A program made the position numbers and the translations under genes. Positions 1 through 6,489 of a stretch of DNA of 9,997 bases are shown here, in pieces (within the stretch, counting starts at the first letter, position 1; each line of letters opens with the position of its first letter). The notes beneath the pieces were generated by a model. It worked only from the letters and a program-made list of their open reading frames with translations, had not been told where the DNA came from and searched no databases. Source of the stretch: JALHQU01 sp043745295 (GTDB lineage Bacteria > Planctomycetota > Planctomycetia > Gemmatales > Gemmataceae); NCBI GenBank assembly GCA_043745295.1, contig JAYTTN010000050.1, positions 1-9,997 on the forward strand. Reading direction: 5' to 3'.

Positions 1-3000
1 AACGAGCCGGACGCCGACAAGCGGGACGAGGCCACCGCCGCCGCCGCCGCCGAACTGGAGACGGCCCGCGCCGCCGTGGACGACCTGCGGAACCGGAACG
101 TCGCCGCCGCCCGCGACCGCCTCACGACCGAGAAACTGAACGACCTCGCCGAGGACCAGCGGAAGCTGGCCGACGAGACGGCGAAGGCGGATGCCGCCAA
201 GGCCGCCGACCTCGCCGCCAAGCAGAAGGAACTCCGCGACCGGCTGGACAAGCTGTTCGCGGAGAACGACTCGCTGAAGAAGGCAGCCGAGAAGGCGAAC
301 GCGGACGAGGACGCCGCGCTCGCCGAGGAGTTGCGGCGGTTGAAGCGGAAGCAGGAGGAGTTGGACGCCGCCGCCCGTGCCACTGTTGACCGGGGCAAGC
401 GCGAGTCCACCGACGAACTGCGGAAGAAGCAGGACGAGCTGGCGAAGAAGGCGGCGGCGCTGAAGGACAAGACCGACACCGCCTCCCGCGTCGGGCAGAC
501 CGACCCGCTGGACAAGAAGCCGTTCGACGAGGCCGGCGAGAAGATGACCGGCGACAAGCCGCTCGACGCGCTCACCGAGCAGGAGAAGGCGGCGCGGGAA
601 CTCGACCGCCTGGCGGAGAAGTTGGCCGACCAAGCCAAGCAGCGGGGCGACGCCAAGGAAGCCGCGAGTCAGATCGCCAAGTGGCAGGAAGACCTCCGCC
701 GCCGCGCCGCCGACGCCGCCAAGCAGAACCCGACCGGCCTGCCGCCCGCCGCGCGGCAGAAGTTGCAGGCCGAGCAGAAGGCCATCCAGAAGGCCACGGA
801 TCGCCTGCATCTGCCGCCGTCGGACGCGCTTCAACAGGCGAAACGGGACGCCGGCGAGAAGGCCGGGCAAGCCGCCGACGCGGTCGGCAAGCCGGACACC
901 GACGCGGCCATGAAGAAGTCCGCCGACGCGCTGGCGAAGCTGGCCGAGCAGACGCCGAGCGCCGCCGAGCGCCGCGCCGCCGCGAAGGAGGAACTGGAGA
1001 AGCTCCGCCGCGAGCAGGACGCCGTCGCCCGCGAAGCCGCCGACGCCGTGAAAGGGGCCGAGGGCAAGAACCCCGACGACCCCGCCACTCGCGACGAGTT
1101 GGCCAAGAAGCTCAAGGACACCGCCGAGAAGCAGGACGAGTTGGCCAAGAAGCTGAAGGCGCTCGACACCCCCGGCCAGGAACAGCGACGGGACCGCACC
1201 GCCGCCGCCGGGCAGCAGGCCGGCGACGACCTCCGCAGGGGGCTGCCGCAGGACATCCCCGCCTCGCAGGCCGACGCCAAGCGGCGGATGGACCGCCTCC
1301 GCGACGCCCTCAACGGCGAGACGCCGGCCGACGAGAAGGCCGCCGAACTGGCGCGAATGCAGCAGCACCTCACCGACGACCTGACCAAGCTGGAGAAGCC
1401 GAACGCCGACGAGTTGCAGCGGCTCCAGCGGCGGCAGAAGGAGATCAACCGCGAAATGGCGAAGCTGGCCGCGCCGGACGCCGCCGGCGAGAAGACCGAC
1501 GCCCGCGACGCCGGTCAGGCGGCCGAGGCCGCGCTCCAGAAGAACGAGCCGGACGCGGACGAACTGCGGAAGAAGTCGAAGGCCGTCGCCGACGCCGCCA
1601 GGAAGTTGGCCGACAAGATGGCCGGCGAGTCCGACGAGGAGAAGCTCGACCGCCTGGCCAAGAACCGCGCCGCGCAGGCGCAGAAGGCGACCGACGCGGC
1701 CGACCGCGCCACCGACCCGGCCCGTAGCCGCGAAGCGCAGCAGCAACTCGAGCGCGACATCGCCGACCTCGACGCCGCCCGCGCTGGGGACGCCCAGGCC
1801 GCCAAGAAGAAGGCCGCCGACGCCCTCGAACGGCTGAACCGAACCGCCGAACCGGACAAGCAGAAGGAGCTTCAGAAGCAGGCCGCCGACGCCATGAACG
1901 AGCTGGCCGACAAGGTGAAGAAGAACGGCGACCGCAAGGCCGGGCCGGACCAGGCAGCCGCGCCGAAGCTCGACCCCGCCGACCCGACCGACCCGGACAA
2001 CGGGCTGGCCACCGAGGAGCAGGCGAAGGCCGCCCGCGACCTGGCCAAGCAGCAGCGCGACCTCCGCGACGAGCTGTCCAAGGCGGCCGAGCAGAACGCC
2101 AAGAACCCGCCGAAGCCGTCCGCCGGCGACCCGCTCGGCGACCTCGCCAAGGAGCAAGCCGAGATCGCCAAGAAGGCCGACGAACTGGCGAAGAAGACCG
2201 ACGCCCCGCAGCCGAGCAAGGACGCGGCCGGGTCCACGCAGGAGGCCGCCGACAAGCTGACCGCCGGGGATGCCCAGGCCGCCGAGAAGGCCGGCAAGAC
2301 CGCCGCCGAGCAACTGAAGCAGGCCGGCGAGAAGGGCGACAACGCCGCGAGCAAGAAGGAAGCCGGCGACCTCGCCAAGAAGCAGGAGGAGCTAAACGGC
2401 AAGATCGCCGAGGCCGGGAAAGACCCCGGCGCGGCCGCCTCCCGCCAGCAGCGACGGCAGCAGGAGTTGGCCCGCCACGCCAAGGACGTGGCCGACAAGC
2501 TCGACCGCGCCGCCGAGCGGCCGGGCACCGGCGGCGAGAAGCCGATGGGCGACCCGCTCAAGCAGGCCGCCGAGCAGGCCCGCAAGGCCGGCCAGCAGAT
2601 GGAGAAGGCCGGCCAGGAGTCGAGGGACGGCAAGCCCGACCGCGCCGCCGACGCCCGCAAGCAGGCCGGCGAGAACCTGAAGCAGGCGGCCGACGCCGCC
2701 GGCAAGGGGGCCGGGCAACCCATGCCGATGCCGATGGCCGGCGACAAGGCCGGGGGCGACAAGCCCGGCGCGGGCAAGGCCGCGCAGCAGGCCGGCGACA
2801 AGATGGCCCAGGCGCAGGGGGAACTCGGCAAGGGACAGAGCGGCAAGCCCGCCGCCGGCGAAGCCATGAAGAACGCCGCCGACCAACTGAAGAAAGCCGC
2901 CGACCAACTGGCAAAGGGCCAGGGGCAGGGCGACGGGGAACCGGGCGACGGCCAGGGTGGGATGAACCCCGGCGGCAACACCGGCCAGGGCGGCGGGCCG

Positions 3001-3168
3001 ACCGCGACGACCGTCCCCAGCGTCGTCGCCGAGAACCTCGGCAAGTCGTGGGGCGACCTGCCCGGCGAGGTAAAGTCGAAGATGCTCCAGGAACTGTCCG
3101 CCAAGTACGGCGAGGACTACGCCAAGGCCATCAAGCTGTACTTCGAGCAGTTGGCCGACCGCAAGTGA
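1..3168 (+). CDS. Giant Ala/Lys/Asp/Glu-rich coiled-coil protein, 3' part (start outside window)
   Basis: The frame is open from base 1, so the gene starts upstream; the GTG at 76 is only the first possible start codon visible and is probably internal. 1055 residues are visible. Almost all of it is charged, alanine-rich heptad-like helix with recurrent DELAKK, KKQEEL and QAAD units (for example a near-duplicate around residues 365-388). I see no cysteine, and only two tryptophans, at about residues 228 and 1017. Near the end come an MPMPM patch (about 908-913), a Gly/Gln-rich linker (about 972-1003) and a distinct C-terminal tail containing KSWGDLP and an amphipathic helix ending YFEQLADRK. 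From memory, large planctomycete coiled-coil proteins, some annotated DUF4175, end in a similar tail with W, LP and YF positions, often near MoxR/VWA/BatA-type genes and a toroid protein like the next gene here. If so, the missing N-terminus should carry membrane segments and the visible part would lie in the periplasm. The function is unknown. Coding is certain; the family is an inference. Confidence 0.85.
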   Translation, partial: NEPDADKRDEATAAAAAELETARAAVDDLRNRNVAAARDRLTTEKLNDLAEDQRKLADETAKADAAKAADLAAKQKELRDRLDKLFAENDSLKKAAEKANADEDAALAEELRRLKRKQEELDAAARATVDRGKRESTDELRKKQDELAKKAAALKDKTDTASRVGQTDPLDKKPFDEAGEKMTGDKPLDALTEQEKAARELDRLAEKLADQAKQRGDAKEAASQIAKWQEDLRRRAADAAKQNPTGLPPAARQKLQAEQKAIQKATDRLHLPPSDALQQAKRDAGEKAGQAADAVGKPDTDAAMKKSADALAKLAEQTPSAAERRAAAKEELEKLRREQDAVAREAADAVKGAEGKNPDDPATRDELAKKLKDTAEKQDELAKKLKALDTPGQEQRRDRTAAAGQQAGDDLRRGLPQDIPASQADAKRRMDRLRDALNGETPADEKAAELARMQQHLTDDLTKLEKPNADELQRLQRRQKEINREMAKLAAPDAAGEKTDARDAGQAAEAALQKNEPDADELRKKSKAVADAARKLADKMAGESDEEKLDRLAKNRAAQAQKATDAADRATDPARSREAQQQLERDIADLDAARAGDAQAAKKKAADALERLNRTAEPDKQKELQKQAADAMNELADKVKKNGDRKAGPDQAAAPKLDPADPTDPDNGLATEEQAKAARDLAKQQRDLRDELSKAAEQNAKNPPKPSAGDPLGDLAKEQAEIAKKADELAKKTDAPQPSKDAAGSTQEAADKLTAGDAQAAEKAGKTAAEQLKQAGEKGDNAASKKEAGDLAKKQEELNGKIAEAGKDPGAAASRQQRRQQELARHAKDVADKLDRAAERPGTGGEKPMGDPLKQAAEQARKAGQQMEKAGQESRDGKPDRAADARKQAGENLKQAADAAGKGAGQPMPMPMAGDKAGGDKPGAGKAAQQAGDKMAQAQGELGKGQSGKPAAGEAMKNAADQLKKAADQLAKGQGQGDGEPGDGQGGMNPGGNTGQGGGPTATTVPSVVAENLGKSWGDLPGEVKSKMLQELSAKYGEDYAKAIKLYFEQLADRK

Positions 3169-3408
3169 CGGATTGGGAATGAGATGTCGCCTGGAAAACC
3201 ACAGCGGAATGGCGACCCGCGCCCCACCTCTCCCCAGCGGGGAGAGGTGGGAACGGCGTCGCCGTTCCGACCTCTCCCCGCTGGGGAGAGGTGGGCGGAG
3301 CCGGATCGCCCACAACGACTTTGTTCCGCCGAAGAACGGAGCGCGTTGGCCCCGCCGACCCGAAACCGAAGATGCCGCTCACACGTGGCTCGCTTCATCT
3401 GGTTCCCC
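3169..3408. other. 240-bp intergenic region between coiled-coil and toroid genes
   Basis: No credible gene lies here. An open frame continuous with the downstream gene runs back to 3184, but its translation is Arg/Pro-rich and crosses the palindromic repeat, so it is judged non-coding. Apart from the repeat at 3223-3295 I see no good promoter and no Shine-Dalgarno sequence before the ATG at 3409. The two flanking genes may still be co-transcribed, with the repeat acting as an intra-operon structure. Confidence 0.6.
3223..3295. repeat. Nested palindromic repeat with three hairpins
   Basis: Three perfect stem-loops stand side by side. The first has 13-bp arms (3223-3235 and 3239-3251) around a 3-nt loop AGC. 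The second has 8-bp arms (3250-3257 and 3261-3268) with loop GTC. The third has 10-bp arms (3270-3279 and 3283-3292) with loop GCT. The outer hairpins are near-copies in inverted orientation, so the whole 73 bp is itself one large, nearly perfect palindrome centred on about 3259. The stems are built on CCTCTCCCC/GGGGAGAGG. The design resembles dispersed intergenic palindromic repeats of the REP/BIME type. It could stabilise or weaken mRNA between the two genes. No T-run follows, so it is not a classical intrinsic terminator. Confidence 0.8.
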
Positions 3409-4542
3409 ATGCGCCACCTGCTAATGCCGCTGCTCGCCGTCGCCCTCTTCGCGATGGCCCCGTCCGGCCCGGCCGAGGCGCAGCCGGCCGCCGCGCCCCG
3501 CGCCGCCGACCGCGACCCGATGGACGAGGCCGTCGCCCGCGGCCTCCGTTTCCTGGAGCAAGCGCAGAACGCCGACGGCAGTTGGTCGAGCAACGGCGGC
3601 GGGATGGCCTTCCAGCCCGGCTTCGGCCGCCCCGCGGCGGTCGGGGGCGGCGACCCGGCCATTTCCGCCCTCGCCGTCATGGCCTTCCTGTCCTCGGGCC
3701 ACGTCCCGAACGAGGGGCCGTTCGGCGACGCCGTCGCCCGCGGCGTCCGCTTCGTCGCCCAGAAGCAGAACGGCGAGAACGGCCTGTTCAGCGCCGCTAA
3801 CCCCGGCCGCGAGATGTACCAGCACGGCATCTGCACCCTCATGCTGGCCGAGGTGATCGGCATGACCGACGGCCGCACCGCCGAGGAACTTCGCAAACGG
3901 CTCGAGGCGGCCGTGCGGGTGATCCTGGCCGCGCAGCGGACGCGGGCCGGAAACGACAGCGGCGGGTGGCGATATCAGGTGCAGGGGTTCGACGCCGACC
4001 TGAGCGTCGCCGGCTGGCAACTGATGGCCCTCCGCGCCGCCAAGAACGTCGGCTGCGACGTGCCCGACGACCGCATCGACGCGGCCGTCAAGTACGTCAA
4101 GCGGTGCCACGACCCGCTGAGCGGCGGCTACCGGTACACCGCGACGGGCGGCGTCACCGTCCCCTGCACCGGCGTCGGCGTCCTCGCCCTGGAGCTGTGC
4201 GGCAAGGAGTACCACCGGTCGGAGGAGGCCCTCCGCGCCGGCGCGTACCTGCTGAAGACGCCCCTCCAGCCGGGCGGCCTGTACTTCTTCTACGGCGTCT
4301 ACTACACGTCGCAGGCCATGTTCCAGCTCGGCGACAACTACTGGAAGGGCTACCGCGAGAAGCTGCACGGTCTGCTCCTCCGCGCCGCCGGCCCGCAGGC
4401 CGACGGGTCGTGGGGCCGCGGCATGGCCGACGCCGCCCACGGCACGGCGTACTGCACCGCCATGGCCGTCCTTGCCCTGACCGTCGAGTACCGCTTCCTG
4501 CCCATCTACCAGCGGTTCGAGGAGCCGCAGGAGCGGGACTGA
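3409..4542 (+). CDS. Secreted prenyltransferase/squalene-cyclase-fold (alpha-toroid) protein
   Basis: The protein has 377 aa. The ATG at 3409 is chosen because it begins a clear signal peptide: MRH, a hydrophobic stretch at about residues 4-18, and a likely cleavage site near AEA (22-24). An in-frame GTG at 3385 is possible, and neither start has a Shine-Dalgarno sequence. The mature part repeats the prenyltransferase/squalene-oxidase pattern of paired helices ending in QW-like motifs: AQNADGSWSSNGG (52-64), QKQNGENGLF (118-127), AAQRTRAGNDSGGWRY (174-189), DPLSGGYRYT (235-244) and PQADGSWGRG (329-338). The catalytic DXDD of squalene-hopene cyclases is not seen; the nearest string is GFDADLS (193-199). 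The protein is also much shorter than those enzymes (about 630 aa). It is therefore probably a non-enzymatic or differently acting toroid protein of the cell envelope, a type I recall as common in planctomycetes. It may share an operon with the upstream coiled-coil gene. Confidence 0.88.
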   Translation: MRHLLMPLLAVALFAMAPSGPAEAQPAAAPRAADRDPMDEAVARGLRFLEQAQNADGSWSSNGGGMAFQPGFGRPAAVGGGDPAISALAVMAFLSSGHVPNEGPFGDAVARGVRFVAQKQNGENGLFSAANPGREMYQHGICTLMLAEVIGMTDGRTAEELRKRLEAAVRVILAAQRTRAGNDSGGWRYQVQGFDADLSVAGWQLMALRAAKNVGCDVPDDRIDAAVKYVKRCHDPLSGGYRYTATGGVTVPCTGVGVLALELCGKEYHRSEEALRAGAYLLKTPLQPGGLYFFYGVYYTSQAMFQLGDNYWKGYREKLHGLLLRAAGPQADGSWGRGMADAAHGTAYCTAMAVLALTVEYRFLPIYQRFEEPQERD

Positions 4543-4553
4543 GCGGCGCGCGG

Positions 4554-4559
4554 TAAAAT
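4554..4559 (+). promoter_or_regulatory. Candidate -10 box (TAAAAT) before the TA-like pair
   Basis: TAAAAT matches the TATAAT consensus at five of six positions and lies in the short gap between the toroid gene stop and the ATG at 4592. It would give a leader of about 25 nt. No recognisable -35 box lies 16-18 bp upstream, where the sequence is still inside the preceding gene. A weak call based on one hexamer. Confidence 0.3.
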
Positions 4560-4591
4560 GCCGACATCCCTGTCTCACCCGGAGTGACCCC

Positions 4592-4831
4592 ATGAGCATC
4601 GTCATCACCGACCCGAAGCTGATCGCCGAACTGGACGCCGCCACCGGCACCGTGGACCTGACCGACCCGACCGGCCGCTTCCTGGCCACCGTCACCGCCC
4701 CGTCCGGCAAACTGCCGCCGGGCGTGAAGTCGCCGTTCAGCGACGAGGAGATGACGGAACGGCGGAAGCAGCGCGACGGTCGGCCGCTGGCCGATATCCT
4801 CCGCGATTTGAAGGAGAAGCACGGCTCATGA
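4592..4831 (+). CDS. Probable antitoxin of a type II TA-like pair (79 aa)
   Basis: The ATG at 4592 is preceded by GGAG (4581-4584) at a 7-nt spacing, which supports this start. The N-terminal half is beta-strand-like (IVITDPKLIAEL, then VDLTDPTGRFLATVTAP). The C-terminal third is a charged helix, with SPFSDEEMTERRKQ at about residues 48-61 followed by GRPLADILRDLKEKHG. I recall small planctomycete proteins with the same plan (a DPTG-R segment, then S-EE-RR and a RPLAEIL-DLE-like tail) encoded just before RelE/ParE toxins. The tail would be the part that wraps the toxin. The gene overlaps the next by four bases (ATGA), implying coupled translation. I recognise no classical DNA-binding fold such as RHH, HTH or AbrB. 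Its role is inferred from architecture and neighbour. Confidence 0.75.
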   Translation: MSIVITDPKLIAELDAATGTVDLTDPTGRFLATVTAPSGKLPPGVKSPFSDEEMTERRKQRDGRPLADILRDLKEKHGS

Positions 4832-5085
4832 ACTACACCGTCACCTGGCTGGCGGTGGCCGAACAGGACTTGGCCACCGTTTGGCTCGCCGCGCCGGATC
4901 GAACGGCCGTCGCGTTGGCCGCGCACCGCCTCGACGACACACTGGGCGACGACCCGCTCCGTTTCGGCGAGTCGCGGCAGTCGTCCGTTCACCGGGTCGG
5001 ATTCGACCTGCCGCTCGGCGTCGAGTTCGAGGTGATCGAGGACGACAAGAAGGCGATCGTCCAAGCCGTATGGTTCGTGAGGTGA
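4828..5085 (+). CDS. RelE/ParE-superfamily toxin-like protein (85 aa)
   Basis: The protein has the usual length and layout of this superfamily: strand YTVTWL (3-8), helix AVAEQDLATVWLAA with a DLA-WL pattern typical of the ParE side, a second helix (RTAVALAAHRLDDTL), a DPLRFGES turn (about 42-49), then strands SVHRVGFDLPLGVEFEVIED and AIVQAVWFVR. The start overlaps the stop of the upstream gene (ATGA), and AAGGAG lies 11 nt before it (4811-4816). The family comprises ribosome-dependent mRNA cleavers (RelE) and gyrase poisons (ParE); which activity applies, or whether the protein is active, cannot be told from sequence. The short C-terminus ends right after the last strand and lacks an obvious His/Tyr catalytic residue there, so a RelE-type nuclease is less likely. 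Confidence 0.8.
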   Translation: MNYTVTWLAVAEQDLATVWLAAPDRTAVALAAHRLDDTLGDDPLRFGESRQSSVHRVGFDLPLGVEFEVIEDDKKAIVQAVWFVR

Positions 5086-5140
5086 CGGGAATGGACTCGC
5101 GTTCCGGTTTTGGCACGCGGTTGGCGACGGTTCCCTTCTA

Positions 5141-5184
5141 GGCGGGTCGCGCGTCCTTGACCCGCCGGCGGGAAGACCGACAAT
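5141..5184 (+). promoter_or_regulatory. Candidate promoter with overlapping dyads upstream of ino1
   Basis: TTGACC (5157-5162; five of six to TTGACA) stands 16 bp from GACAAT (5179-5184; four of six to TATAAT), predicting a start near 5190 and a leader of about 35 nt. Two dyads cover it. One is an 8-bp inverted repeat, GGCGGGTC (5141-5148) with GACCCGCC (5159-5166), that includes the -35 box. The other is a perfect 12-bp palindrome, CCCGCCGGCGGG (5161-5172), in the spacer. They share a half-site, so three GGCGGG-type half-sites lie in alternating orientation. This could be an operator. The upstream dyad might instead act as a weak end for the toxin transcript, though no T-run follows. Confidence 0.4.
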
Positions 5185-5226
5185 TCCCGTAGCCTCCCGC
5201 CCGCTGCCCTCTCCGGTTGTCCGCCC

Positions 5227-6429
5227 ATGTCGTCGTCTCCGCGTCGTGTCGGGTTGTGGCTGGTTGGCGCGTTCGGCGGCGTCGGCAGCACCACCGCCCT
5301 CGGCTTGGCCGCTCTCCGCCAGAAGCTGGCCGATACCACCGGCATGGTCACCGCACTGCCGGCCTTCGCCGATGTCGATTTCGATCCGCCGGATGCGTTC
5401 GTGGTCGGCGGGCACGACATCCGCCAGACCTCGTTCACCCGTGCCGCCGCCGAGCTGCACGCCCGCAGCAACGTGTTCACGGACGCACTTCTGCTCGCGT
5501 GTAAGCCGCAACTCGACGAGTGGTCGGCGAACGTGAAGCCGGGCGTCGTGTTTCAGCCGAGCGCCGTCATCGCCGCCCTCGCGGATCGGCCCGATGTCCG
5601 CCGTGCCGAGACTGCCGCGCAAGCGGTCGCGCTGATCCGGGCCGACCTCGTCGCCTTCCGCACCGCGCGCAAACTGGACGAACTGGTGGTGGTGAACGTC
5701 GCGAGCACCGAGCCGCCGTTCGCCGTCGGCGACGACCATTCCACCTGGGCGAAGTTGAGCGCCGCGCTGACGCGCGGTGGCTCCGTGCTGCCCACGAGTG
5801 CGCTTTACGCAGTCGCCGCGCTGGACGCCGGCTGCCCGTATGTGAACCTGACGCCGAGCCTGGGCGCGACCTTCCCGGCGGCGGACGAGCTGGCGAGGCT
5901 CCGCAAGGTGCCGCACCTCGGCCAGGACGCCAAGACCGGCGAGACGCTGCTGAAGTCGGTGCTGGCCCCGATGTTCCTCAAGCGGAATCTGCGGGTGCTG
6001 AGCTGGGTCGGGCACAACATCCTCGGCAACCGCGACGGGCTGGTGCTGAACGACCCGGCGAACAAGTCCAGCAAGGTGAAGTCGAAGGAGGCGCTGCTCG
6101 GCGAGATGCTCGGCTACCACCCGCAGTCGCACGTCAGCATCGAGTACATCGAGTCCTTGGACGACTGGAAGACGGCGTGGGACCACATCCACTTTTCGGG
6201 GTTCCTCGGCACCAAGATGACGCTGCAATTCACCTGGCAGGGGTGCGACAGCCTGCTCGCCGCCCCGCTGGTGATCGACCTCGCCCGCCTCGCGGCGCTG
6301 GCCCACCGCCACGGCGACAGCGGCGCGTTCACCCCCGCCGCGTGCTTCTTCAAGTCGCCGCTGGGGGTGAAGGAACACGACCTCGGCAAGCAGTTCGAGC
6401 TGCTGGAACAGTATCTGGCCGCGCGCTAG
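5227..6429 (+). CDS. ino1: Inositol-3-phosphate synthase (myo-inositol-1-phosphate synthase)
   Basis: The 400-aa protein matches the family along its length. It has an N-terminal NAD-binding Rossmann loop, GLWLVGAFGGVGST (9-22), then NVASTEPPF (157-165), NLTPSLGATFP (207-217), GQDAKTGETLLKS (232-244), the signature VGHNILGNRDGLVL (261-274), SSKVKSKE (281-288), a DDWKTAWDHI segment (312-321), FLGTKM (326-331) and DSLLAAPLVIDLAR (341-354). The lysines at 236, 283, 285, 315 and 330 lie in the conserved active-site segments. The enzyme converts glucose 6-phosphate to 1L-myo-inositol 3-phosphate with bound NAD in the cytoplasm (EC 5.5.1.4), the first step to inositol lipids and inositol solutes. 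At 400 aa it is nearer the shorter prokaryotic form than the roughly 530-aa yeast form. ATG 5227 has no Shine-Dalgarno sequence. No inositol monophosphatase or phosphatidylinositol synthase gene is adjacent, and the gene appears to have its own promoter. Confidence 0.95.
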   Translation: MSSSPRRVGLWLVGAFGGVGSTTALGLAALRQKLADTTGMVTALPAFADVDFDPPDAFVVGGHDIRQTSFTRAAAELHARSNVFTDALLLACKPQLDEWSANVKPGVVFQPSAVIAALADRPDVRRAETAAQAVALIRADLVAFRTARKLDELVVVNVASTEPPFAVGDDHSTWAKLSAALTRGGSVLPTSALYAVAALDAGCPYVNLTPSLGATFPAADELARLRKVPHLGQDAKTGETLLKSVLAPMFLKRNLRVLSWVGHNILGNRDGLVLNDPANKSSKVKSKEALLGEMLGYHPQSHVSIEYIESLDDWKTAWDHIHFSGFLGTKMTLQFTWQGCDSLLAAPLVIDLARLAALAHRHGDSGAFTPAACFFKSPLGVKEHDLGKQFELLEQYLAAR

Positions 6430-6489
6430 CGACCGACGCGCGAGCGCTCCACTTACCCGCCGCGCCGTCCGCATTCCGTCGTGCCGCCC

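Noticed and set aside
681..1727. Long alternative frames inside the coiled-coil gene, also on the reverse strand (831-1448, 1515-1859, 1872-3104)
   Set aside because: Expected by-products of repeated GCC, AAG and GAC codons; compositions are extreme and without domains.
3223..3295. Intrinsic terminator for the coiled-coil gene
   Set aside because: The stems are strong but no T-run follows any of them on either strand; a repeat element explains the nested symmetry better.
3223..3295. CRISPR-like repeat pair
   Set aside because: Only two copies, in inverted orientation with a palindromic joint and no spacer series.
3184..3408. 75-residue N-terminal extension of the toroid protein
   Set aside because: It would be Arg/Pro-rich, translate the palindromic repeat and bury the signal peptide.
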